Shown here piece after piece: positions 7,522 through 17,057 of a stretch of 49,134 nt of DNA; position 1 is the stretch's first letter, and every line of letters begins with the position of its first letter. The translations under genes were made by a program, and so were the position numbers. Origin of the DNA: Planctomycetota bacterium (GTDB taxonomy: Bacteria; Planctomycetota; UBA8742; UBA2392); NCBI GenBank assembly GCA_020848275.1, contig JADLAK010000086.1:1-49134 (forward strand). The letters run 5' to 3'. The notes under the pieces were generated by a model. The model was not told the origin of the DNA. It searched no databases and saw only the letters and a list, made by a program, of their open reading frames with translations.

Positions 7522-7965
7522 ATGAGCAAGAATAATCTTCACCCGTCGCGAACTTTGGAGGCGCGCATCGAGGCGTGTCTTCGTGACTTCGAGTCTGCGG
7601 ACGCGAAGCGGCTCCTGCTGGAAGCTCGCGACTGGATTCGCAGCCAACGCCGCGACGCACCGAAGTTTTCCATCGCGACTATTCGACAAATCTCAATCGC
7701 GAATCCGGGCGAGTGGGAAGGTGAGCTTGTCGGCGGCGAGGGGTTCTTCATTCGCTACAGCCGGGGAAAACTCTGCGCCTACGCCGACGACCAACTTGTC
7801 GAGTTTGTGGAGTACGGCCATCCAACCGCCGCGCATGTTGAGTTCAGCGTCGTGCGAGACTTGCTCTCGCGAGTGTTCCGGTTTCCGCCGGTCGCACAGA
7901 ACCCGGCGGACGGTCAACCGGGCTCACCGATTTTTTCTCGTGTTCTACGCGAAAACGCGCCCTGA
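7522..7965 (+). CDS. Hypothetical protein, 147 aa
   Basis: Start chosen at ATG 7522 (MSKNNLHPSRTLEARI) because GGAGAG lies 5 bases upstream; the frame is open a little further 5'. An N-terminal helical part (about 1-50) is followed by a beta-rich middle (GEWEGELVGGEGFFIRYSRG) and a C-terminal helix. No membrane segment, signal peptide or recognised motif. It follows the ankyrin gene by 46 bp on the same strand and is likely co-transcribed with it. Function unknown. Confidence 0.7.
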   Translation: MSKNNLHPSRTLEARIEACLRDFESADAKRLLLEARDWIRSQRRDAPKFSIATIRQISIANPGEWEGELVGGEGFFIRYSRGKLCAYADDQLVEFVEYGHPTAAHVEFSVVRDLLSRVFRFPPVAQNPADGQPGSPIFSRVLRENAP

Positions 7966-8512
7966 CTTGCCGTTGCCTACGTGAAAAACTCGCGCCGACA
8001 AAAACTCATAACCAATTACTATATAAATACTTATGCCTGAATTGTTCTTGACTTGCGCCGACCACCGGATACAGTTCATGCGTCGGGTGATGCAACCGGC
8101 GGTTCTTTGAAAACCAAGACTCGGCGTGACCTCGTTGCTGACGCGACGCAAGCAGCATCAGGGCACACTAGCGACCAACCCAACCGGCACATACTTTACG
8201 GCTCCAAGCAGCCACTTAGACGCTCGCCACCACGGGATACCGCACATTCGCCCTAAAACCTTCGCAGCGCGAAGCTGCGGGGTCACGCCACGTTTGTGCG
8301 GCCCGTTTATTGCCACTCCGACACATTGAAACGACCCGAACCCCGTCCGGAAGGTCAATCGGGCGCGTCCGTGCCGCCTGACCATCGACGCGGGCACCGG
8401 CGTTCGTCGCCCCACCCATCTTTCCCGCGTTCCTGCCTCTGTGTCACAACCGGCACGACCCCCTCTCCAAATGTCGTGGCGGCAAGTATTCTCCCGCGAC
8501 CGGGGGTGAGGC
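7966..8512. other. 547-bp gene-free interval upstream of the methylase operon
   Basis: No convincing ORF on either strand. It holds an AT-rich patch (about 8005-8045), a promoter-like pair (8048-8075) and a small hairpin CGCAGC-GCGAA-GCTGCG (about 8265-8281). If the promoter is real, the methylase transcript has a leader of over 400 nt, long enough for a regulatory RNA or a diverged small gene. Confidence 0.5.
8048..8075 (+). promoter_or_regulatory. Candidate sigma-70-type promoter for the methylase operon
   Basis: TTGACT (8048-8053) and TACAGT (8070-8075) with a 16-bp spacer, just after an AT-rich tract. It is the best match to a housekeeping promoter in the gap, but remains pattern-based. 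Confidence 0.4.
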
Positions 8513-11500
8513 TTGCTGCAAGACGACCGCAATCTGACCGAACACGACGTAATGGGCATCAAGGACCGTGAAGCCTTGGTGCGGTTCATCGCCCATTTGG
8601 GCTACACAACCGACGCCCGCCAACCGCAGACGCCCGATACCCTCAGCATCGGCCAAGACGCCCTCAAGCGCGCCATCAAACACGTCGAGCGCATCGCCGC
8701 TGACGGCGACCTTCAAGTTTTTCTCTTTGAACTTTCGTCGCTGACGCTTGGGCACCGGCGCAGCATCGTCAACCAGTTCAACAACAAGATGGGCGACTTC
8801 CTGTTCGTCCTGACAACACCGGAATACGAGCGCCTCGATTTCGTCCTGCTTGAGCGTTTCCGCAAAGAGGCGGGGGACGAAGACACTGGCCCCACACCAT
8901 CCCATCCACGCGCCCGGCCCTTGGCTGTTTCCGTTGAGCGTCGCAAGCCATCGAAAGAAGCCTTGCGCGCCTTGCGGCGCATGACGTTCACGTGCGCGGA
9001 CGGCTTCGACCAACACGAGAAGCTCGTGTCGGTGTTCCGCGTCGCGCAGTGGAGCGAGCCGCGCTACAACAACGTCGCGCTGTTCTCAGACCATTATCTC
9101 AACCACCGCCTCCCGGATGAGCCTGAGTGGCAAGACACCGACGGCGTGAAGACCGCATACAAGGCCATCCGCGCCGTCGGCGACCACAACAAGACCGAGC
9201 AACGCAAGGACGTTGACGACACCGTTATCCAAGTCTTGAAGCTCATGGGCCACAAGCCGGAGGCCGCGAAGGCGCACGACGATGGCCCGATGCTCAAGCT
9301 GTCCGAGAATGTCGTCTGTTTCGCCTACCCGTGGAATCGTGCCCTCGACACCAAGGACGACAAAGACCCGACCCGACCGGATGACATTCCTGCCGCACGA
9401 GTGGTCACGCAGTTTGAAAAGGCAAAGACGCCTTGGGTGATCCTCACAAACGGCAAGCAGTGGCGGCTTTATTGCGAACGCGCCCACGCACGCCACGCCA
9501 ACTTTTACGAAGCAGATTTCCGCGAGACCCTTGCCGCCGAGGCCGCCGACGGCGAAGCGTTCCGCTACTTCTGGCTGTTCTTCCGCGCCCAAGCCTTTGC
9601 ACCCGGCGCGCAGATGCCGGATGGCAAGCCGGGGCCGACATTTCTCGACCGTCTCTTTGACGGCAGCCGCACCTACGCCAAGGAATTGGGCGAGCGCCTC
9701 AAGGCCCGCGTGTTCGAGCAAATCTTCCCGCACTTCGCCGAAGGATTCATCGCCAACATCCGCGAAAAGGAAGGCAAGGACGCCGAGCTTTCCGAAGAAC
9801 GCCTTGGCGAAGTGTTCCGCGCCACCCTGACGATGTTGTATCGGCTGATCTTCCTGCTGTACGCGGAGTCCCGCGATCTACTGCCGGTCAACGAGCAGCA
9901 CGGCTACGGCGAGATCAGCTTGCGCAGGCTGTCACGCGAGATCGCGGAGAAGGCGGGAATCAACGAAGCGCAGGCAAAAGATGCCCTGAGAACAACGTAT
10001 TCTCCGAGCGAAACGAACCTCTACGCCAAGCTCGTCGAACTCTTCCGCGTGATTGACGAGGGCGATGCCACGCGCAACGTGCCGCTCTACAACGGCGGCC
10101 TGTTCCTGACCAAACCGGCGCAAGACGACGAAACCGACGAGGCCAGCGTTGCGCGCTTCCTCGCCAAGTACAAAGTGCCGGATCGCTACCTCGCCCTTGG
10201 CCTCGACCTGCTGGCTCGCGATGAAGACCCCAAGACGCACAAGCTCGTGCCGGTTGACTTCAAGTCCTTGGGCGTGCGGCACCTCGGTTCGGTGTACGAA
10301 GGTCTGCTTGAGTTCAAAGTGCGCGTCGCCGCCGAACGTATGGCGCTCGTGAAGGACAAAAAGGGCGAACTCGTTGTCCCGGCACGCGAGGCCGAAAAAG
10401 AGGGCCTCAAGATCGCCACGCGCATCCAGATGCACGGCGTCGAGGACGGCTATCTCAAGAAGGGTGCTGTCTACCTCGAAAACGACAAACACGAGCGCAA
10501 GGCCACCGGCAGCTATTACACGCCGGATTACATCGTGAAGTACATTGTCGAACACACCGTCGGCCCGGTGCTGGAAGAAAAGTTCAACGCGCTGCGTAAC
10601 GATTTCCGCAAGGCCGAGGCCGAATACCACGCGGCCAAACGCAAAGATGCGGCGCTGAAAAAGCAGATGGGGAAGGGCGACGACCCCGAGAAAGTCGCCA
10701 GAAGCTACGACAGCCTCGTGGACAAGCTTTTCACCTTGCGCGTACTGGACCCCGCGATGGGCAGCGGGCATTTCCTCGTTGAGACAGTGGACTTCATCAC
10801 TGATCGGATGCTCGACTTCCTGAACGGCTTCCCGTGGAACCCGGTGCAGGCGTTCATCCAGCGCACGCGCCGCGACATCCTCACCGCGTTGAACAAGGCC
10901 GAGGTCACGGTGGACCCCGGCAAGTTGACGGACATCAACTTGCTCAAGCGCCACGTCTTGAAGCGTTGCATCTTTGGCGTGGACCTCAACCCGATGGCGG
11001 TTGAATTGGCCAAGGTCTCCCTGTGGCTGGATTGCTTCACGCTTGGCGCGCCGTTGAGCTTCCTCGATCATCACCTCAAGTGTGGCAACTCGCTGATCGG
11101 CGTAACGGTCGAAGAGGTCGAAAAGACGCTCAAGAAGGCGGCGGGGATGTTCACCAGCCGCTTTGCGGGCTTGATGCTGGCGACGAACATCGCCCGGCAG
11201 ATTGCGGCGATGCCTGACACTACGGCGGAGCAAGCCGCCAAGAGCCGGTCGGAATACCGCCGTGCGGCGGACGCGCTGGCACCGTTCAAGCGGCTCTTGG
11301 ACATCTATGCGAGCCAGTGGTTCGGCAATGGGTTGGTTGCCGGGCTAAAGGGCGAGGGCAAGAAAAAGGACGGCAAGATCGCCGCGATTGAATGGCTGAA
11401 CAGCGACGCCGCCGAGGAACTACTCAGGGCCAATCAGGATGGATTTGTCGAGGACAAGGGGAAAGACCTTGGCGCGAAAACTCAAAAGAGCATGTTGGAC

Positions 11501-13057
11501 AACACACGCCAACGCTCCATCGCTGAATCATCGCGGCGCAAGCCAGCGATCACCGACAAAGTGGACGGCAAGGCCGAGTCGTGGTTCAACAACGTGCCCA
11601 AAGTGTCGAGCAACGCAGCGCGTGAGCAGCGATTCTTTCATTGGGAACTTGAGTTTCCCGAAGTCTTCTACGCGCCAACCACGCCCGGAGGCCAAGCGAT
11701 CAAGCGGATCGACGGCGCTGGATTCGACGCGGTGGTTGGAAACCCGCCTTACGACGTGTTGGCAACGAAGGAAATCGGGCTTGATGTGGGGCCTCTTGTG
11801 GCGTTTTTTGAGGCGAGGCAGGAGCTACAAGGGGCTCTTCGCGGAAAGAGAAACCTATTCAAGCTGTTCATATGTTTAGGCGTCTCGCTCACTCGCATGT
11901 CGGGATACATGGGTTGCATTGTGCCGATGTCGATTCTCGGCGACGATCACGCTGCGGGGGTACGTGAAACACTGTTTACAAAGGGAAGTCCAATCTTGGT
12001 TGACGCCTTTCCGCAAAAGGATGACGCAAACAACAGGGTCTTTCCAGAAGCGAAGCTGTCCACAGCGATTGTTGTCTTCGTTCGAGGGGTTGTAGATGCC
12101 GAAATCAAAGTCCGGACGCACAGTGGTGCGGTGTTAGAACACGGGGCGGTGCATCTGACGGTTCTTTCCACCCAAGTCCGACGATTCGATCCGAACGTGC
12201 TCCCAATTCCGAGTTGTTTGCCGGGCGACTGGTCACTCGTCGGGCGTGTTCTCGGCACGGCTAACCTAGTTCGATTGGCAAGCGTGGCTGAGGCATTTCA
12301 GGGTGAAGTGAATGAAACAACGTCGGGAAAAAAAGGACTGTTGTCGTACACAAAAAATGACGGGCCGGAAGTTATTCGTGGGGCTTGTATTACCCTCTAT
12401 GCAATTCGAGAGGCGTCTCAAGGTACGCCCATCTATGTTCGCGAGAAGAAATTCCGTGCTGCCACGACCGAAAGTGAAAAAGCCGATCACCCATTGCAGA
12501 GGCGCGTCGTATGGCAGGAGAGTTCGCCGCAAAATAATTTCAAGCGCATCATTGCTGCCATATTGTCAGCCGGACACTATTGCAATCACACCGTGAACTA
12601 CATCCCGGAAAGCACTTCGCGACTGCCCCTGGACCTGCTTCTGATGTTCCTGAACAGCGCGTTCATGGAATGGTTTTTCCGGTTAACAAGTTCAAACGCG
12701 CACGTAAGCCAGTACCAGATTGGCAATCTTCCTCTGCCAGCCTTCCCGACAACGGGTAGATTCAATGCAGACAGCGAGGCCGTGCGCCGAGTGCAAACAC
12801 ATCTCGAAGACTTTGTGGCGGCACATTGCCAAAGCGGCATGTTGGACGAGATCGCCGTGTCAGCGTTGATGGGCCTCTCAAAGGAGTTGCAAGACATTGA
12901 GTCGGCCCGCACGTTGTCTGCCCGATCAGATCGCTCCGCACTAAGTACCGAAAGTCAGAGGCTACAAAAAGCCGTTGATCGGATCGTTGAAGCGTCGCTT
13001 GGACTGACCGTGGAGGATGGTCGCTATATTGAAGAGAGACTGCGGGAAATGCTCTAG
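8513..13057 (+). CDS. Large Eco57I-type adenine-specific DNA methyltransferase (type IIG/BREX-PglX-like size)
   Basis: 1,514 aa. N6-adenine methyltransferase motifs in gamma order: motif X region TGSYYTPDYIVKYIVEH (about 664), motif I VLDPAMGSGHFLVE (about 748), FGVDLNPMAVELAKVSLW (motif II/III, about 825) and motif IV NPPY (1077-1080). The C-terminal ~400 residues have the length and helical pattern of a target-recognition part. The N-terminal ~600 residues include WVILTNGKQWRLY, a stretch seen in type IIG and type I R-M proteins, but I cannot point to a clear PD-(D/E)xK triad, so cleavage is unproven. The start is TTG with GGGGGTGAGG just upstream; ATG 8552 is the alternative. It heads a plus-strand operon with the DUF262 and TIGR04141-like genes. 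In defence loci such enzymes mark self DNA for a partner nuclease or helicase. Confidence 0.88.
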   Translation: MLQDDRNLTEHDVMGIKDREALVRFIAHLGYTTDARQPQTPDTLSIGQDALKRAIKHVERIAADGDLQVFLFELSSLTLGHRRSIVNQFNNKMGDFLFVLTTPEYERLDFVLLERFRKEAGDEDTGPTPSHPRARPLAVSVERRKPSKEALRALRRMTFTCADGFDQHEKLVSVFRVAQWSEPRYNNVALFSDHYLNHRLPDEPEWQDTDGVKTAYKAIRAVGDHNKTEQRKDVDDTVIQVLKLMGHKPEAAKAHDDGPMLKLSENVVCFAYPWNRALDTKDDKDPTRPDDIPAARVVTQFEKAKTPWVILTNGKQWRLYCERAHARHANFYEADFRETLAAEAADGEAFRYFWLFFRAQAFAPGAQMPDGKPGPTFLDRLFDGSRTYAKELGERLKARVFEQIFPHFAEGFIANIREKEGKDAELSEERLGEVFRATLTMLYRLIFLLYAESRDLLPVNEQHGYGEISLRRLSREIAEKAGINEAQAKDALRTTYSPSETNLYAKLVELFRVIDEGDATRNVPLYNGGLFLTKPAQDDETDEASVARFLAKYKVPDRYLALGLDLLARDEDPKTHKLVPVDFKSLGVRHLGSVYEGLLEFKVRVAAERMALVKDKKGELVVPAREAEKEGLKIATRIQMHGVEDGYLKKGAVYLENDKHERKATGSYYTPDYIVKYIVEHTVGPVLEEKFNALRNDFRKAEAEYHAAKRKDAALKKQMGKGDDPEKVARSYDSLVDKLFTLRVLDPAMGSGHFLVETVDFITDRMLDFLNGFPWNPVQAFIQRTRRDILTALNKAEVTVDPGKLTDINLLKRHVLKRCIFGVDLNPMAVELAKVSLWLDCFTLGAPLSFLDHHLKCGNSLIGVTVEEVEKTLKKAAGMFTSRFAGLMLATNIARQIAAMPDTTAEQAAKSRSEYRRAADALAPFKRLLDIYASQWFGNGLVAGLKGEGKKKDGKIAAIEWLNSDAAEELLRANQDGFVEDKGKDLGAKTQKSMLDNTRQRSIAESSRRKPAITDKVDGKAESWFNNVPKVSSNAAREQRFFHWELEFPEVFYAPTTPGGQAIKRIDGAGFDAVVGNPPYDVLATKEIGLDVGPLVAFFEARQELQGALRGKRNLFKLFICLGVSLTRMSGYMGCIVPMSILGDDHAAGVRETLFTKGSPILVDAFPQKDDANNRVFPEAKLSTAIVVFVRGVVDAEIKVRTHSGAVLEHGAVHLTVLSTQVRRFDPNVLPIPSCLPGDWSLVGRVLGTANLVRLASVAEAFQGEVNETTSGKKGLLSYTKNDGPEVIRGACITLYAIREASQGTPIYVREKKFRAATTESEKADHPLQRRVVWQESSPQNNFKRIIAAILSAGHYCNHTVNYIPESTSRLPLDLLLMFLNSAFMEWFFRLTSSNAHVSQYQIGNLPLPAFPTTGRFNADSEAVRRVQTHLEDFVAAHCQSGMLDEIAVSALMGLSKELQDIESARTLSARSDRSALSTESQRLQKAVDRIVEASLGLTVEDGRYIEERLREML

Positions 13058-13103
13058 GCACGAGGTCGGTGGCAGCAAAAACCTAAACCCAACAGGAATC
13101 GCG

Positions 13104-14777
13104 ATGAAAACACCCAAGCACTCGTTGCGTAAAATCGTGAGCTTCTTGAACAACGCCGACGAGGACGGTGGGTTCTGGTTGCCGAACATCCAGCGCCCGT
13201 TTGTGTGGAGTGAGGATCAGATATGCAGGCTCTTCGACTCGATCCTTCGCCAGTACCCGATCAGCACGCTACTGATCTGGAAGACCACGAGCGGCATCCG
13301 CCGCCGCAAGTTCATCGACAACTGGCACGAGGGCATCAAGCTGTCGGACTTCTACGTGCCCGAAGACCGCAAGAAAAAATGCCTTGTGCTGGACGGCCAA
13401 CAGCGCCTGCAAAGCCTGTTCATTGGCCTCAAAGGCAGCTTTGACGGCAAGGAACTTTACTTCGACATCCTGAGTGGCGAGGTCGCTGCACCCGACGACG
13501 TGAAATATAGGTTCGCCTTTCTCGACAAGGCCGTGTTTCCGTGGATTAAGTTCAAAGACCTTGCGATGGGTGACGAAAACGCAACTGTCGCTCGTAGGCG
13601 TATTATCAGCGAAGCGGGCAAGGAGCTTCTCGCAAGCGAAGAAGAAAAGATCGACGAACATGTCTCGCTTATTCACCAAACCTTTCGCGGCGATGACGGG
13701 ATTTCCTATCAGGAACTCGACAGCATCGAAAACTCGGCGCTGTACTCCGAGGACGACGTAGTTGAAGTCTTCATCAGGGCCAACTCCGGTGGAACCAGAC
13801 TCGGCAAGTCCGATCTTTTGTTCTCATTGCTCACTTCCACATGGGATGAAGCCGACGAACGGATGGAGGACTTGCTCGAAGACCTGAACCGCACGGGGTT
13901 CAAGTACAGCCGCGATTTCGTGCTGAAATCGTGCCTCACGATTCTCGACAAAGGGGCGCGTTACGAAGTTGAGAAATTCAGGACGCCGGACGTTCGCCAG
14001 AAAATTCAGGAGCAGTGGTCCGAGATCACGGCGTCGATTCGAGATGTTGCCGACTTCGTGGCTGGAAAGACTTATATCCGCTCAGACAAGGCGATGACCT
14101 CGTACTTGGCGTTGATCCCGTTGATTTACGTGCGCTATCACGTCCCCGATGCTTGGCGAAAAGCCGAAGACCCGGAGGGCTACCTATTGCGGTCGTTGCT
14201 CACCGGCGCGTACACGGGCATCCCTGACCAGTTGATCGACGACCTCGTCAAGGTTCTCGCGAAATCGCAGGCGTTCAATCTCAAGGAGGTGTTCGGCGTA
14301 ATCCGTGGCAAGGGCAAAAGCCTTGAACTGACCGAAGACAGGCTTTGGGCCATTACTTACGGAGACGAGAACATCCACCTGCTCTTCAACCTCATGTACC
14401 GCGAGTTCAATTATCTGCCTGCGTTCAAAGGCAATGCGCCGGAGGTCGATCACATCTTCCCGCGCGACACCCTCAAGAACGTAAAGGTCAGAAGTGCGGA
14501 TTCAGGCCGATCCGTAATGAAGTACCCAAAGGCCATCCAAGACCAGCTTGCGAACTGCATGTTGTTGACGAAGGACGAGAACGGCGCGGGCGGCAAGGGC
14601 GACACGCCGCCTCACGTTTGGCTTGCCGACAAGGACGCCGACTACTTCGAGATGCACAAGATTCCGACGGACAAAGACCTTTGGAAGGTGGACCGCTTCG
14701 AGGACTTCATCGACGCCCGCAAGAAGCTCCTCAAGAAGGAGTTCAGCTATCTACTTGCCAAGGCAGCCAAGGCGTAG
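13104..14777 (+). CDS. DUF262/DUF1524 protein (GmrSD-like type IV restriction type)
   Basis: 557 aa from ATG 13104, preceded by AGGAA at 7 bp. The DUF262 N-terminus shows IQRPFVW (29-35) and the signature LDGQQR (96-101), which in GmrS/SspE-type proteins belongs to a ParB-like nucleotide-hydrolysing fold. The C-terminal DUF1524 HNH-type nuclease is marked by VDHIFPRD (about 448-455) and a later LANCMLL...KGD segment. Single-chain DUF262-DUF1524 proteins are nucleases that cut modified or, in SspE, unmodified foreign DNA. It begins 46 bp after the methylase stop and ends 40 bp before the next gene, so one operon. Placed beside a methylase, it is a candidate effector that senses modification status; that is inference. 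Confidence 0.88.
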   Translation: MKTPKHSLRKIVSFLNNADEDGGFWLPNIQRPFVWSEDQICRLFDSILRQYPISTLLIWKTTSGIRRRKFIDNWHEGIKLSDFYVPEDRKKKCLVLDGQQRLQSLFIGLKGSFDGKELYFDILSGEVAAPDDVKYRFAFLDKAVFPWIKFKDLAMGDENATVARRRIISEAGKELLASEEEKIDEHVSLIHQTFRGDDGISYQELDSIENSALYSEDDVVEVFIRANSGGTRLGKSDLLFSLLTSTWDEADERMEDLLEDLNRTGFKYSRDFVLKSCLTILDKGARYEVEKFRTPDVRQKIQEQWSEITASIRDVADFVAGKTYIRSDKAMTSYLALIPLIYVRYHVPDAWRKAEDPEGYLLRSLLTGAYTGIPDQLIDDLVKVLAKSQAFNLKEVFGVIRGKGKSLELTEDRLWAITYGDENIHLLFNLMYREFNYLPAFKGNAPEVDHIFPRDTLKNVKVRSADSGRSVMKYPKAIQDQLANCMLLTKDENGAGGKGDTPPHVWLADKDADYFEMHKIPTDKDLWKVDRFEDFIDARKKLLKKEFSYLLAKAAKA

Positions 14778-14817
14778 GGCCGAGGTGTTTGGAAACAATC
14801 TATGGGCACGGTGAACC

Positions 14818-16389
14818 ATGAAGGCCACTTTCTATATGTTCACCAAAGCCGCGAAGTCGTTTACAGACTGCCTCGACGCAAAAAAACTCAAGGGCAAGGA
14901 CGCATTTGTCAACCTCAAGTTGAAAGGCAAACACGGCCTTGACGCTAGAGTATTTGCGCAATTGGGCCGCAAATCCGACCCCGGCTGGATGAAGTTTTTC
15001 TCGCCGCATGTGACCTTCCCGCGCTCAGTGAAGAACACGATGAACTCGCTCGTGTTCCTCATACAGCAGGGGAAGCGATACTTTGCCGTAACAACTGGCT
15101 ACGGTCATACGGCGATCAACCACGCTTGCATGGAGCCGGATTTCGGACTGCGAGTCACGCTCAATTGCATTGACCCCGACGGAATCAAAGGGGTGGATGC
15201 CAGACGCATTGATAATCGGGCTAGTCAGAAGCGACTACTCCTGAGCAAGGAAGGCGGCATCGGTGACTTCGAGTTCGACCTCGACGAAGACCTGCTGCGC
15301 ATGGTGTCCGGACAGGTAATCGCGACGAAAAACAAGCTTGGCACGAAAATGGTCGGGTCGGACTCGCTGAGCTTGACGATTCCGAAGATCACCCTGCCCC
15401 AACTTGGTGTGAAGTGCGACGAACTTTGGGCGGCGTTTGACAACAAGGACTACGAGACCCACTTCAAGTTCATCGACCAACTTAGGCTCGTGAAGGAACC
15501 GGGCCTAATTGCCAAACTCGACGCAGAGGTCGAGAAGCGATTCAAGGCCCGGAAGACTGATCTGCTGCTCGCGTATCCAGAAATTGAGTTCTGGCAAAAA
15601 GACGTGGCGTATCGCGTCAGTTCAGACGGCGAGAAGCGACAAATTGACGACGTAACGCTTGACGCTGTTTACGCCTTCCTGACAGATTTCGACTTGAAAG
15701 ACGCGACACCGGACAGCGTTTGGATCACGGGGGTCAAGGATGACGGCGAACCGGCAACCCGACGCCGACCTGTTTACGACTACATCGTCTGTGAGGTTGA
15801 CCTTGGCGGTGAACGTTACTTGTTGTCGGCAAAGAAATGGTATCGGTTGGCAAAGGACTTCGTGGCCGAAATTGAGACGGCAATGGACCGGATCAAAGAA
15901 CTTGGGAACACCGGCCTTGTCCCCACGAAGCCCAAGGAAAAAGAAGGCGACTACAACCTGCGCGCTGCGAACGCAAATTTGGTTTGCCTCGATAAGAAAA
16001 ACTTCCGCAAACTTCCGGGCCGGAGCCAAGTCGAAATCTGTGACCTAATGTCGCGCAAAGGCCAGCTTTTTGCGGTCAAGCGGTATAACGGGTCGGCGAC
16101 ATTGAGCCACCTGTTCTCGCAGGGATATGTGTCGGCAGAACTTTTCCGCGATCACAAACCATACCGGGAGGCAGTGGCAAAACATGTACCGACAAAATGG
16201 GGCAAGTTGTTCGATGTAAACAAGCCGGAGGAGGCTGGTCTCACGTTCGTGTACGCAATTGCGGGGTCGCCGCCGGGGAAGGTCGCGAAGTCCCTTCCAT
16301 TCTTTAGCAAAGTGAATCTGCGGTACTTTTCCAGAGCCATTGAACGATTAGGCTACAAGGTCATGGTGGCGCGGATTCCCGTCCAATAG
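14818..16389 (+). CDS. TIGR04141 / DUF6119-like sporadically distributed protein
   Basis: 523 aa starting MKATFYMFTKAAKSF. Length, the N-terminal beta-rich part with an HV/FP-type stretch (FFSPHVTFPRS), and the C-terminal run GSATLSHLFSQGYVSAELF match my memory of the TIGR04141 family (DUF6119), a soluble family scattered across bacteria and often found near restriction and defence genes. No catalytic motif can be named with confidence; no signal peptide or membrane segment. Third gene of the methylase operon. Its biochemical role is not established to my knowledge. Confidence 0.75.
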   Translation: MKATFYMFTKAAKSFTDCLDAKKLKGKDAFVNLKLKGKHGLDARVFAQLGRKSDPGWMKFFSPHVTFPRSVKNTMNSLVFLIQQGKRYFAVTTGYGHTAINHACMEPDFGLRVTLNCIDPDGIKGVDARRIDNRASQKRLLLSKEGGIGDFEFDLDEDLLRMVSGQVIATKNKLGTKMVGSDSLSLTIPKITLPQLGVKCDELWAAFDNKDYETHFKFIDQLRLVKEPGLIAKLDAEVEKRFKARKTDLLLAYPEIEFWQKDVAYRVSSDGEKRQIDDVTLDAVYAFLTDFDLKDATPDSVWITGVKDDGEPATRRRPVYDYIVCEVDLGGERYLLSAKKWYRLAKDFVAEIETAMDRIKELGNTGLVPTKPKEKEGDYNLRAANANLVCLDKKNFRKLPGRSQVEICDLMSRKGQLFAVKRYNGSATLSHLFSQGYVSAELFRDHKPYREAVAKHVPTKWGKLFDVNKPEEAGLTFVYAIAGSPPGKVAKSLPFFSKVNLRYFSRAIERLGYKVMVARIPVQ

Positions 16390-16549
16390 CACGTCGAACT
16401 ATTCGGAAACTCCGAACAGTTGCCGTTGAGGGCACGACTTCCTGTCACCGTGTCACGCCGACCGGCGTGTGGGGCAGATGAACTGTCCGGCAAACAAAAA
16501 GGCCACACGCGCTTGGCGTATGGCCCGCAAAAGCCACAACACGGTTCAG
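16390..16549. other. Convergent intergenic spacer
   Basis: Lies between the plus-strand methylase operon and the minus-strand YwgA/HD operon. Besides the minus-strand terminator it holds an imperfect hairpin right after the plus-strand stop (TTCGGA-AAC-TCCGAA flanked by AACT/AGTT, about 16397-16421) and CACGCC-gacc-GGCGTG (16454-16469). Neither has a T-run on the plus strand. Confidence 0.5.
16491..16525 (-). terminator. Intrinsic terminator of the YwgA/HD operon
   Basis: Read on the minus strand: GGCCATACGC-CAAGC-GCGTGTGGCC (10-bp stem with one wobble) followed by TTTTTG. It lies 24 bases after the YwgA-like stop codon, in the right orientation. Confidence 0.82.
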
Positions 16550-17056
16550 CTACTTCTTCAATTCAAGCCGTTCCAGTAGCTCAAGCGCCTGCTCAAGATT
16601 GCCGTTGTCGCACTTGGAACCCTTCTTGCGCTTGACCCGTTGGACCGCGTCATCGTGACTGTCGCCTTGATCTCTGAAAGCGTCGTATGTAGCCGCCAGT
16701 TCCAGCACGATTGAATTGGCGCTTTCAAGAACTGGAATGGCCTTCTTGACCCTCTCGTCAAGCTGCTCGACAGGCAAGCCCTTCCGCTGCGTTACTTTCG
16801 CGACGAAATAGGGTTCGCCTCCTCTAGTCATCATAGGGCTCTCCTCGACGATGCCGAGGTTTTCAAGCAGGCCGACTTCGGCATGAAGCCCTTCGCTGTA
16901 AGGTCCATAGAAATGAATCATGTAACTGTACTCTGTGGGCAGCCCCAAACGTTGAAGCAGCCACACAGTCTTCTGCAACCTCGTGCGGCCCACGACCTCT
17001 CCATTTTTGTGGGCAGCTATCACGGCGGCAAGCCACCGGAAGTCCTCGAACGGCAT
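16550..17056 (-). CDS. YwgA-like protein
   Basis: 168 aa. The N-terminal part (RTRLQKTVWLLQRLGL, FYGPYSEGLHAEVGLLENLGIVEE) has the winged-helix look of the YwgA/COG3432 and SocA-type group, and the C-terminal half is helical with a basic stretch (VQRVKRKKG). In Bacillus subtilis ywgA lies next to ywfO, which encodes an HD phosphohydrolase; the same pairing occurs here, with only one base between the HD stop (TAA) and this ATG. That coupling strengthens the call and suggests the two proteins act together, perhaps as regulator or partner of the hydrolase. Function is not established. Confidence 0.72.
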   Translation of the reverse strand: MPFEDFRWLAAVIAAHKNGEVVGRTRLQKTVWLLQRLGLPTEYSYMIHFYGPYSEGLHAEVGLLENLGIVEESPMMTRGGEPYFVAKVTQRKGLPVEQLDERVKKAIPVLESANSIVLELAATYDAFRDQGDSHDDAVQRVKRKKGSKCDNGNLEQALELLERLELKK

Positions 17057-17057
17057 A

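Noticed and set aside
8513..10500. N-terminal PD-(D/E)xK nuclease of the methylase as a certain type IIG restriction enzyme
   Set aside because: The WVILTNGKQWRLY segment is suggestive, but I could not locate the catalytic triad, so cleavage is left open.
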